DNA from: Patescibacteria group bacterium
Lineage (GTDB): Bacteria > Patescibacteriota > Microgenomatia > UBA12405
DNA: 7,027 nucleotides
Direction of reading: 5' to 3'
Assembly: GCA_018901355.1 (NCBI GenBank)
Contig: JAHIEZ010000005.1
Location: forward strand, 1-7,027
Within the stretch, counting starts at the first letter, position 1, and each line of letters opens with the position of its first letter. The notes below the pieces were generated by a model. That model did not search any database. It was not told the origin of the DNA and saw only the letters and a list, made by a program, of their open reading frames with translations. Made by a program: the position numbers and the translations under genes. Positions 1-5,927 of this stretch are shown piece by piece.

Positions 1-130
1 ATTTTAAAGCCTTAGCAGAACTTTGGCGAGTTGAAAGATCGGGCTGAGGATAGGGGTCAACTTTCTGAGTACGAAGATCGGCAACTTTTTGATAACGAAG
101 CTTTTTTATCTGATCAATTTTGGCGGCCAT
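1..130 (-). CDS. lysS: Lysyl-tRNA synthetase (class II), N-terminal fragment
   Basis: The 43 codons visible read inward from an ATG at 130-128 and continue past the left edge. LysRS charges tRNA-Lys with lysine in the cytoplasm. The fragment has the usual start of bacterial class II LysRS: a short charged helix, then an LR..KVDPYP segment at about residues 19-28, matching the family's 'LR..G.DPYP' lead-in to the anticodon-binding OB fold. No catalytic motif lies inside the window, so the call rests on this short segment and on gene order: greA followed directly by lysS is a common bacterial arrangement. The ATG lies 21 bases after the greA stop, so the two are probably cotranscribed. Only a weak AGG-like stretch precedes it. 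Confidence 0.8.
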   Translation of the reverse strand, partial: MAAKIDQIKKLRYQKVADLRTQKVDPYPQPDLSTRQSSAKALK

Positions 131-151
131 GGCCTATTTTACACAAAATGC

Positions 152-616
152 CTAGTTAATGGAAATTATCTTGTAGGTAACTTTACCGACAGGAGCATCG
201 ACTTCGATTTGATCGTTAATTTTTTTGCCCAAAAGAGCTTGACCAATAGGAGATTGATGAGAAATTTTGTTTTGGGAAGGGTCGGCCTCCAGGTTGTCAA
301 CAATTTGGAAAACCTGTTCGTCTTGATCGGTCAGTTTAATTTTGACCTGGCAGCCAAGCTCGACAGTTTGGCAATCACCCTTTTTTTGATTGAGAATTTT
401 TGAACCGTTTAGGGCAGTTTCCAGTTTGTCAATTTTTTCCAAGACTAGTTCCAGCTCTTCTTTTAGCTGTTGGGCCAAACCGTCCTGGCCAGATTCGTCC
501 GGTTGGGCTACTTCTTCCACTTGGGTAACCAGGTGTTCTCTTTTTTGCTCTAAAAGAGCCAGCTCATCTTTTATTTTTTGATAGCCGTCTTTGGTAAAAA
601 GGGTTGATTGAGTCAT
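152..616 (-). CDS. greA: Transcription elongation factor GreA-like (atypical tip)
   Basis: This is a 154-residue protein (E. coli GreA has 158). GreA inserts a coiled coil into the RNA polymerase secondary channel and stimulates cleavage of backtracked RNA. Residues 1-75 form the charged, heptad-like coiled coil. Residues about 80-154 form the FKBP-like domain, with the characteristic SPIGQALLGK segment and a P.GKV.YKI.SI ending. The tip of the coiled coil is unusual. The family's usual DLKEN-like tip, with catalytic Asp41 and Glu44 in E. coli, reads ESGQD here (residues 41-45), preceded by Asp40. The Glu44 position is therefore Gln, with Asp45 beside it. It may still cleave using other acids, or act as a Gfh1-like inhibitor. 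The ATG at 616 is preferred over an in-frame TTG at 655, which lies inside the leader hairpin. There is no clear Shine-Dalgarno sequence. The stop is TAG and lysS follows. Confidence 0.92.
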   Translation of the reverse strand: MTQSTLFTKDGYQKIKDELALLEQKREHLVTQVEEVAQPDESGQDGLAQQLKEELELVLEKIDKLETALNGSKILNQKKGDCQTVELGCQVKIKLTDQDEQVFQIVDNLEADPSQNKISHQSPIGQALLGKKINDQIEVDAPVGKVTYKIISIN

Positions 617-636
617 TTTAAAACAAGTCTTTAAAT

Positions 637-680
637 AAAAAAAGCCAAAAAACAAGCCCCTAAGGCTGGTTTTTTATGGC
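637..680 (-). terminator. Terminator-like hairpin in the greA leader (possible attenuator)
   Basis: On the minus strand, bases 680-664 can pair with 658-644: 3 bp (GCC/GGC), a two-base bulge, 6 A-T pairs, one C-G pair, one mismatch, then AGCC/GGCT around a 5-base loop at 663-659. Seven T follow directly (643-637), the classic layout of an intrinsic terminator. No gene lies upstream on this strand. The hairpin falls between the predicted greA start site near 683 and the greA ATG at 616. It would therefore end a leader RNA of about 45 nt and could attenuate greA-lysS. On the plus strand no T run follows it. Confidence 0.7.
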
Positions 681-689
681 ATGTGCTAG

Positions 690-718
690 ATATTATGATA
701 AAGCTTGGCTTTTGTCAA
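690..718 (-). promoter_or_regulatory. Sigma-70-type promoter for greA-lysS
   Basis: Read on the minus strand, TTGACA (718-713) is a perfect -35 element and TAATAT (695-690) is a 5/6 match to the -10 consensus, separated by exactly 17 bases. Transcription should begin near 683, giving a leader of about 67 nt that starts at the foot of the terminator-like hairpin. This is the strongest promoter sequence in the window. Its -35 bases overlap those of the opposing promoter. Confidence 0.85.
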
Positions 719-739
719 ATGAAAAATTTTTAGTAGAAT
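712..739 (+). promoter_or_regulatory. Divergent promoter for the sortase gene, sharing the -35 site
   Basis: TTGTCA (712-717) and TAGAAT (734-739) are each 5/6 matches to the sigma-70 consensus, 16 bases apart. The -35 lies on the near-palindrome TTTGTCAAA (711-719), whose other strand supplies the -35 of the greA promoter. The two promoters probably cannot be occupied together. The predicted start falls at about 745-746, on the ATG itself, so the message would be leaderless. An in-frame TAG at 739-741 excludes a longer protein. Confidence 0.6.
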
Positions 740-744
740 AGAGT

Positions 745-1470
745 ATGTTGGACTTTTGGAGAGTAAGACCAAAAAAAAGAAAAGTAAAGATAAGAAAAAA
801 AGGAGTAATCTTTAGCAATCCTGACGGGCTTAAAAAAAGCTTGTTTAGACTGGGTAATTTAGTTTTAATTGGATCTTTTGGCTATTTTTGCTACCTTTAC
901 CAACCAATAATCGGAGCTTGGCTTAAATATCAAAAAACTGAAGAAAGGGGTTTGATCGAAAAAATTGAAGAAATAAAACCAACAGAAACAAAAAAAGAGG
1001 AAGTAATAAGACAGGTGGATACCAATAATTTTTGGATAGAAATACCGAGAATTGTGGCCAGAGCTCAGATTGAAGCCGAGGTGTCCCCTTTTGATAAAAA
1101 TGAATATTTGCCGATATTGAAAAATAATTTAATTGCTCAAGCCAAGGGTTCGGCTCTGCCGGGAGATGGCCCGGGGAAAACCATTTATTTGTTTGCCCAT
1201 TCAACCCAACAGGAGATAAAGATGGCCAGAAATAACGCTGTTTTTTATCTTTTGGGAGAAATGAAAATAGGTGACAAAATTGACGTTGGATTGGAAAACA
1301 AAATTTATCGCTATCAGGTTTATGAAAAAAAAGTGGTGGAAGCCAAAGAGGTGGGTTATCTTGGTTATCAATGGAAAGGCAGAGAAGTATTGATTTTGCA
1401 GACCTGCTGGCCCTTGGGAACAAATTGGAAAAGACTGCTGGTTTTCGCCCAGTTGGCAGAAATAATTTAG
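745..1470 (+). CDS. Sortase (membrane-anchored cysteine transpeptidase)
   Basis: Sortases cleave a C-terminal sorting signal on exported proteins and join them to the cell envelope or to pilin subunits. This 241-residue protein has a very basic cytoplasmic tail (residues 1-35), one hydrophobic membrane segment (about 36-57), a charged linker (about 60-92) and an extracellular sortase domain from about residue 97. The catalytic triad is visible: His152 in LFAHST, Cys221 in LILQTCW (the family's TLxTC motif) and Arg230 in NWKRLLVF. This matches a full-length sortase of the type II membrane topology. Subclass and sorting motif cannot be read from the sequence, and no substrate protein or pilin is nearby. 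It starts at a probable leaderless ATG and is followed 18 bases later by the rel gene. The stop is TAG. Confidence 0.88.
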   Translation: MLDFWRVRPKKRKVKIRKKGVIFSNPDGLKKSLFRLGNLVLIGSFGYFCYLYQPIIGAWLKYQKTEERGLIEKIEEIKPTETKKEEVIRQVDTNNFWIEIPRIVARAQIEAEVSPFDKNEYLPILKNNLIAQAKGSALPGDGPGKTIYLFAHSTQQEIKMARNNAVFYLLGEMKIGDKIDVGLENKIYRYQVYEKKVVEAKEVGYLGYQWKGREVLILQTCWPLGTNWKRLLVFAQLAEII

Positions 1471-1472
1471 GG

Positions 1473-1478
1473 TATAAT
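1473..1478 (+). promoter_or_regulatory. Consensus -10 element directly before the rel gene
   Basis: TATAAT lies in the 18-base gap between the sortase stop and the rel ATG at 1489. It would place the transcription start at about 1484-1486, giving a leader of only 3-5 nt. No good -35 sits at the right distance: TTGGCA at 1453-1458 leaves only 14 bases. The site is therefore supported by its -10 hexamer and position alone. No Shine-Dalgarno sequence is present. Confidence 0.5.
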
Positions 1479-1488
1479 TTAAGCGATT

Positions 1489-2943
1489 ATGGATCTTGAT
1501 TTGATAGAAGGCGAAGAAGAAAGTTTGTGGAGAAAATTGGAGCCTTTTTTGGATAAAGATAAAGAAAAAATTAGAAAAAGTTTTGATTTTGCTTGCTTGG
1601 TGCATAAAAATCAAAAAAGAGAATCGGGGCAGAAATATATTTGCCATCCGGTTTGGGTGGCTAAAATAGTAGCCCAGATGAAATTGGGATCGGAAGCGAT
1701 AATGGCGGCATTGCTACATGATTGTATAGAAGACAGCCCAACCAAGATTGAAGAGATTGCTAAAAAATTTGGAGACGAGGTGGCTTTGTTGGTAGATGGC
1801 TTAACTGAAGTCAGAAAAAAAACACACGGAATAGAGATTCATGAAAAAAATATCCAAGCTTTTAGGCGATTTTTGTTTTCATCAGTGAACGACGTGCGGA
1901 TTTTAATGATCAGATTGGTAGACAAACTTCACAACGGTCTGACCATTGGGTACTTAAGTCCGGAAAGACAGAAAAAATATGCCAAGAGAGTGCTGGGTAT
2001 TTATGGACCGGTGGCCGAATATGTGGGTATGCATTATTTTAAAAAAAGGTTGGACGATATTGCTTTTGAAATTTTATATCCAAAAGAAGCAGATGAGCTA
2101 AAAAAATGGCTGGAAAAAAGAAAAAAAGTTGAATTGAAAAGTTTGATTCGGATTAGAAGAGAAATCAGAAAAATGTTGAAAATTAATCACATCAAGGGGG
2201 TAAAAATTCAAGGTCGAATTAAAAGCTTGTACAGTACTTATAAAAAAATGGAAGAGAAGGGAAAAGACAGAGTAAAAGATAGGATAGGACTGAGGGTTTT
2301 GACCAAATCGACCATAGACTGCTATACCATTTTGGGTTTACTTCATTCAAAATATGCCTATCTGTATGATGAATTTGATGATTATATCTCAACCCCAAAA
2401 CCAAGCGGTTATCGCTCACTGCAGACAACCTTAAAATGGAAAGAGGGAATAACGGCGGAAATTCAGATAAGAACCTATGACATGCACGACTTTAATGAAT
2501 TTGGTCCGGCTTCACATCTTGCTTACAAGTATGGATCAGGCAGTTTGGGCGGTGGCTATGAATGGGTGAGAGATTTGGTGGCTTGGCAGAATAGTGAAAA
2601 GGGGGTAAATAATTACCGAATAAATGTACTGACAAAATATATTTATGTTTTTACCCCCAAAGGAGATACGATTCAACTGCCCTGTGATTGTACCGCTTTG
2701 GATTTTGCTTATAGGATTCACTCGGGTCTGGGCAATCGCTGTGTGGGAGCAAAAATTAACCAAAAAATGGCTAAAATAGACTCAAAACTAAAAACGGGAG
2801 ATATGGTGGAAATCTTGAAAAGCAAGAAAGTAAATGTTAGTAAAAATTGGCTGGAAATGGTAAAAATGTCGGCTTCAAAAGAAAAAATCAGAAGGGCTTT
2901 GACGGAAAAATCTGATACAATCAAGTATGAAAGTGGAAGATAA
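1489..2943 (+). CDS. rel: Bifunctional-type (p)ppGpp synthetase/hydrolase (Rel/SpoT), short form
   Basis: RelA/SpoT enzymes make and destroy the alarmone (p)ppGpp in the stringent response. Residues about 30-180 are the HD hydrolase. Its key residues are all present: Arg44, His53, His77-Asp78, Glu81-Asp82, Asp145 and Asn149, nearly the numbering of the Streptococcus Rel enzyme. Residues about 235-350 are the synthetase, with Asp264, Lys304, Tyr308 and Glu324 (EIQIRT) retained. Residues about 383-443 are a TGS domain (YVFTPKGD...CVGAKIN). The protein ends at 484 residues, so the helical, zinc-finger/conserved-cysteine and ACT/RRM parts of the usual 700-plus-residue enzyme are absent. Two oddities: the synthetase carries EFDD (295-298), the EXDD form typical of synthetase-only RelA rather than RXKD, and the conserved His of the SLHT motif is Gln312. 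An in-frame TAA at 1480-1482 fixes the start region. The end overlaps tyrS by 17 bases. Confidence 0.93.
   Translation: MDLDLIEGEEESLWRKLEPFLDKDKEKIRKSFDFACLVHKNQKRESGQKYICHPVWVAKIVAQMKLGSEAIMAALLHDCIEDSPTKIEEIAKKFGDEVALLVDGLTEVRKKTHGIEIHEKNIQAFRRFLFSSVNDVRILMIRLVDKLHNGLTIGYLSPERQKKYAKRVLGIYGPVAEYVGMHYFKKRLDDIAFEILYPKEADELKKWLEKRKKVELKSLIRIRREIRKMLKINHIKGVKIQGRIKSLYSTYKKMEEKGKDRVKDRIGLRVLTKSTIDCYTILGLLHSKYAYLYDEFDDYISTPKPSGYRSLQTTLKWKEGITAEIQIRTYDMHDFNEFGPASHLAYKYGSGSLGGGYEWVRDLVAWQNSEKGVNNYRINVLTKYIYVFTPKGDTIQLPCDCTALDFAYRIHSGLGNRCVGAKINQKMAKIDSKLKTGDMVEILKSKKVNVSKNWLEMVKMSASKEKIRRALTEKSDTIKYESGR
2913..2921 (+). promoter_or_regulatory. Possible extended -10 element before tyrS, inside the rel coding end
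   Basis: TGATACAAT fits the extended -10 pattern TGnTAnnnT. The hexamer TACAAT ends 5 bases before the tyrS ATG at 2927, so a start here would give a leaderless tyrS message. A TTGACG at 2899-2904 lies only 11 bases upstream of the hexamer, too close to be a standard -35. The bases also encode the rel C-terminus, so the match could be chance. tyrS may also simply be translated from the rel transcript. Confidence 0.35.
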
Positions 2944-4006
2944 AATAAAAGAAATAAAAGCCATAAGTGAAGAAATTATTGGTTTTGACGAGTTGACAGC
3001 TGATTTGGCCAAAAACGAAAAACTGATTGCCTATGATGGTTTTGAACCTTCCGGAAAGATTCATATTGCCCAAGGTTTGATGAGGGTTTTGATAATAAAC
3101 AAACTGATCGAGGTTGGCATTGATTTTAAAATATTGATAGCTGACTGGTTGGCCTATGCCAACAATAAACTTGGCGGTGATTTGGAAAAAATAAAAATTA
3201 CCGGTGAGTATTATAAACATGTTTGGAAGGCCTGTGGATTGAACGATTCAAAAGTTGAATTTTTATGGACGTCTAATTTGGTAAAGGACGATGATTATTG
3301 GTTTTTAGTCATGAAAATAGCAAAAAATACTACTCTAAAAAGAATAATTCGTTGTTCTCAGGTCATGGGAAGATCGGAAACCGGTAATTTGTCTGCAGCC
3401 CAAATTTTATATCCAGCAATGCAAGCGGCGGATATTTTTTATATAAAAGCTAATATTGCCCAAATGGGACTCGACCAAAGAAAAGTGAATATGTTGACAA
3501 GACAAATCGCCGACGAAATAGGTTATAAAAAACCGATTGCTATTCATCATCATATGATAATGAGTTTATTACCTCCCGAAAAAGATGGCCCTAAAGATAA
3601 AATTGAAAGGTCAATTAAAATGAAAATGTCTAAATCAAAACCCGATTCTGCTATTTTTATGAGCGATTCACCTGAGGAAATAAAAACAAAAATATTGAAG
3701 GCTTATTGTCCAACAAAAATAGTGGTCGATAACCCGATAATGGAATATTTTAAATACATTGTTTTTTGTGGATTTGAAAAAGTTGAAATAAAAAGAGAGA
3801 ACAAATTTGGGGGAGATGTAACTTATCTTAACTATGAAAGTTTTCAAACAGATTATGAAAATGGAAGTCTTTTTCCTTTGGATGTGAAAATTAATTTGGT
3901 TAGATATCTTAATCAAATGCTACAACCAGTAAGAGACTATTTTATAAACAATCAGGAAGCAAGAAGTCTACAGGAACAAGTAGAAAGTTTTACAAGAAAG
4001 GCCTAA
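2927..4006 (+). CDS. tyrS: Tyrosyl-tRNA synthetase, archaeal/eukaryotic type
   Basis: TyrRS attaches tyrosine to tRNA-Tyr. This 359-residue protein resembles the Methanocaldococcus jannaschii and eukaryotic enzymes, not the usual bacterial TyrS: it has no C-terminal S4 domain, it carries the FEPSGKIH segment with an HIAQ version of the HIGH motif (46-49), and its class I signature is KMSKS (233-237). Tyrosine-pocket residues of the archaeal enzyme align without gaps across the second half of the pocket: Tyr36, Tyr162, Gln166, Asp169 and Gln184 correspond to M. jannaschii Tyr32, Tyr151, Gln155, Asp158 and Gln173. The KFGGDVT...L.P.D C-terminal block is also of archaeal type. The ATG lies within the rel gene in another frame (17-base overlap), implying translational coupling or a leaderless transcript, with no Shine-Dalgarno sequence. 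The 3' end meets dtd head-on with a 4-base overlap (CTAA). Confidence 0.93.
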   Translation: MKVEDKIKEIKAISEEIIGFDELTADLAKNEKLIAYDGFEPSGKIHIAQGLMRVLIINKLIEVGIDFKILIADWLAYANNKLGGDLEKIKITGEYYKHVWKACGLNDSKVEFLWTSNLVKDDDYWFLVMKIAKNTTLKRIIRCSQVMGRSETGNLSAAQILYPAMQAADIFYIKANIAQMGLDQRKVNMLTRQIADEIGYKKPIAIHHHMIMSLLPPEKDGPKDKIERSIKMKMSKSKPDSAIFMSDSPEEIKTKILKAYCPTKIVVDNPIMEYFKYIVFCGFEKVEIKRENKFGGDVTYLNYESFQTDYENGSLFPLDVKINLVRYLNQMLQPVRDYFINNQEARSLQEQVESFTRKA

Positions 4007-4443
4007 AGTTTGGTGTCAAAATAAAAGTTTACCGGACCATCATTTATGCAGTGTACTTTCATATATGCTCCAAATTTTCCGGTGACAACAGTTGTTTTTT
4101 GAGAGATTAAAGAGGAGACAAGATTGTCAAAAATTTTTATAGCCAATGCGGGTTTTTTGGCTTTTAGAAAATTAGGTTTTTTGCCAGAAAATTGTGCACA
4201 AAGAGTAAACTGAGGAATTACCAGTAAGGGTTGATTTTTGTCTTTTAATGAAAAACAGAATTTTCCGTTTTCGTCCGGGATAAGACGATTTTGGGTTATT
4301 AGAGAAACGGCCGTATCGATATCTGATTTATCATCCTGTTCGTCAATGCCAACAAAAATCAATAAACCAGAATCGATTTGAGATATTTTTTGTTTATTTA
4401 TAAAGATCGAAGCAGATTCAACTTTTTGAATTAAGATTCTCAT
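4003..4443 (-). CDS. dtd: D-aminoacyl-tRNA deacylase (DTD1 family)
   Basis: DTD hydrolyses D-amino acids (and glycine) mis-attached to tRNA, keeping D-residues out of proteins. The protein has 146 residues, the normal length. It shows the RILIQKVESASI start, a QFTL segment (78-81), a GKKPNF segment, TGKFGAYM and the NDGP motif (134-137). The last carries the Gly136-Pro137 pair used as the cross-subunit chirality sensor. Two usually conserved positions differ: the Ser of SQFTL is Pro77, and the Thr after GPV is Asn139. Both pocket-facing motifs are otherwise intact, so activity is likely but specificity may be shifted. It converges on tyrS with a 4-base overlap (TAG against TAA) and no terminator between them. 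Its promoter must lie in the A+T-rich region 4444-4572; TATAAA on the minus strand at 4466-4461 is a possible -10 without a good -35. Confidence 0.93.
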   Translation of the reverse strand: MRILIQKVESASIFINKQKISQIDSGLLIFVGIDEQDDKSDIDTAVSLITQNRLIPDENGKFCFSLKDKNQPLLVIPQFTLCAQFSGKKPNFLKAKKPALAIKIFDNLVSSLISQKTTVVTGKFGAYMKVHCINDGPVNFYFDTKL

Positions 4444-4480
4444 AAAATATAAAAATAATTTTTATAATTCGAAACTAATG

Positions 4481-4500
4481 TTTAATTTTAACAAATTAAA
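4481..4500. repeat. Perfect 8-bp inverted repeat in the dtd/ligase divergent region
   Basis: TTTAATTT (4481-4488), spacer TAAC, then AAATTAAA (4493-4500). It sits between the dtd start and the probable ligase promoter, about 22 bases upstream of that -35, so it could be an operator for either gene. The surrounding 129-base gap is extremely A+T-rich, so chance symmetry is a real alternative. Nothing else gene-like is visible in this gap. Confidence 0.35.
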
Positions 4501-4522
4501 AATGTTATTTATTAATTATATA

Positions 4523-4550
4523 TTGCATAAAAAAATTTTTGTGGTAATAT
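4523..4550 (+). promoter_or_regulatory. Probable extended -10 promoter for the ligase-racemase operon
   Basis: TGGTAATAT at 4542-4550 contains the TGn extension and a 5/6 -10 hexamer. TTGCAT at 4523-4528, 16 bases upstream, is a weak -35 that the extended -10 would compensate for. The predicted start is near 4557, giving a leader of about 16 nt before the ATG at 4573, with no Shine-Dalgarno sequence. Confidence 0.55.
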
Positions 4551-4572
4551 CAACTCAATTTATCTTCAAAGT

Positions 4573-5925
4573 ATGTCAAACCAAGAGACATTGTCAAAAA
4601 CTCCAAACGAGATGGCGATGAGAGTTTCTTTTGAAGAGCAAGCTACAGTTTTATTGTCTCAACTAGAGCGTTTTAGAAAAACAGGATTGATAACTAGATG
4701 CGGATTAGAGGTGGAATATGGACTAATTGAAAGAAGTGATTGGAATCAGTGCCCCCAAAAAAAGAGGGACGATATAATTGCAAGGACTGGTGGTTACGCT
4801 GACGTAGAATTGGGAGCAGCTCAAATAGAAATTAGAACGGAACCTTTTTGTTTGGAAGATGGAGGATCAGAAGTTTTGTTGGATCAACTAGAAAGTCGAG
4901 ATGCAACAATCAATCAACACGCTCAAGATTTAAATTTATATTTGATAAGCCATGGAACTAATCCTTTTGTCGCTACCCGCGGAATTGAGAGAACAGCTTT
5001 GTCAAAATATGTGTTGGTACCCAACCATCATAATAATTATCAAAGATCTCAAGATACTTTTGTGGGTAATGGCCAAAAAATAGATATTGGTGATGCGGCT
5101 ATTATCGGAATAACCAATTCGGTACAAGCAAATATTGAAGCCGCTGATGCCGGTGATGCAGTAGATATGGTAAACAGATCTTTTGCGATTGGGCCAATGG
5201 CTGTTAGTTTTTTTGCTAACGCAAGATTCTTAGAAGGCAAAGACACGGGGATACAAGACATAAGAATGATTGCTTGGGAAATCAGTCACGATACGAGAAA
5301 CGAGGACGACTTGAAGGCGGGAAATATAACCAGGGTTGGACTTCCCGGTTGTTATTATGATTCTTTGAACGGATATTTTGATCACATATTAAAATATCCT
5401 TTTATTTTAGATGCCCCAGAGGCGGCAATGGCGGTAGGCATAGGATTAAATTGGCAAGATAGTAGAATCAAGGTGATCGGAGATTCCCTGGTGGCTGAGT
5501 TTCGACCAGTATCTACACAAGCGACTCCTCAATTGAATTTTTGTGCCATGATGTTTTACGTGGGGAGACTCCTGTGGGCAAAAGACCACCAAGAGCAATT
5601 ATTGCCAATGATAAAAGTTCAACAGAACCGAAACGAAGCAATGTATTTTGGTAGTCAGGCTAAACTGTGGACAAATGTAGGAATTGGAATTAAGAGAATT
5701 CCTGCCGGTGAAGCAAAAGTGATTGAGGTTAAAAGAGCGGAAGAAGCTTTGGCTTCACGTGGAATTTTAACCAAAATCTGCAAAGACGCTTTGTCTTTAT
5801 TGCATAAAATGACAAAAAGCGGATCTGAAGTTTTGGCTGAAAAAAGAGAGACATTTGTTGGACAAGGAGCAGATGACCGTTGCGCCCTGTTTACCGCTCT
5901 TGAAAAAACAGGAGGCATACGATAA
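4573..5925 (+). CDS. Glutamate-cysteine ligase-like carboxylate-amine ligase (GCS2 family)
   Basis: GCS2 enzymes share the glutamine-synthetase-like ATP fold and join an amine, classically cysteine, to the gamma-carboxylate of glutamate. This 450-residue protein has the family blocks in order: GLEVEYG (44-50) with metal/ATP-binding glutamates 46 and 48; ELGAAQIEIRTEP (79-91); GTNPF at about 128-132; an NSVQANIEAAD segment; AIGPMAVSFFANARFLEGKDTG, matching the 'P..alFAnSPf..gk.tG' block of plant-type and EgtA enzymes; and EFRP (309-312) with Arg311. It therefore looks catalytically competent. Whether cysteine is the acceptor is not visible. It has its own promoter region, divergent from dtd. 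Its stop is two bases from the next start, so it is translated with the racemase-like gene. No glutathione synthetase is seen in the window, which argues weakly against ordinary glutathione synthesis. The first ATG is chosen; Met14 and Met16 are alternatives. Confidence 0.8.
   Translation: MSNQETLSKTPNEMAMRVSFEEQATVLLSQLERFRKTGLITRCGLEVEYGLIERSDWNQCPQKKRDDIIARTGGYADVELGAAQIEIRTEPFCLEDGGSEVLLDQLESRDATINQHAQDLNLYLISHGTNPFVATRGIERTALSKYVLVPNHHNNYQRSQDTFVGNGQKIDIGDAAIIGITNSVQANIEAADAGDAVDMVNRSFAIGPMAVSFFANARFLEGKDTGIQDIRMIAWEISHDTRNEDDLKAGNITRVGLPGCYYDSLNGYFDHILKYPFILDAPEAAMAVGIGLNWQDSRIKVIGDSLVAEFRPVSTQATPQLNFCAMMFYVGRLLWAKDHQEQLLPMIKVQQNRNEAMYFGSQAKLWTNVGIGIKRIPAGEAKVIEVKRAEEALASRGILTKICKDALSLLHKMTKSGSEVLAEKRETFVGQGADDRCALFTALEKTGGIR
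5911..5915 (+). promoter_or_regulatory. Shine-Dalgarno sequence of the enolase-superfamily gene
   Basis: GGAGG lies inside the last codons of the ligase gene, 12 bases before the ATG at 5928, which is longer than the usual 5-9 bases. It is the only strong Shine-Dalgarno sequence seen before a gene in the window, as expected for an internal operon gene that cannot be leaderless. Confidence 0.6.
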
Positions 5926-5927
5926 AA

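Noticed and set aside
89..403. Plus-strand open frame of 104 codons over lysS/greA
   Set aside because: It is wholly antisense to two recognisable genes, with no promoter or ribosome site of its own; it is a shadow frame.
617..655. A 13-residue N-terminal extension of GreA starting from TTG at 655
   Set aside because: The TTG lies in the 3' arm of the leader hairpin, the extension is hydrophobic and unlike GreA N-termini, and the ATG at 616 gives the normal family length.
923..1423. Long minus-strand open frame (166 codons) opposite the sortase gene
   Set aside because: The sortase on the plus strand has its full catalytic triad. The antisense product has no recognisable motif and a composition expected of a reverse-frame shadow. 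The same holds for the 1201-1647 minus frame.
2860..2930. T-box or other riboswitch controlling tyrS
   Set aside because: tyrS starts inside the rel coding sequence and there is no untranslated leader to hold one.
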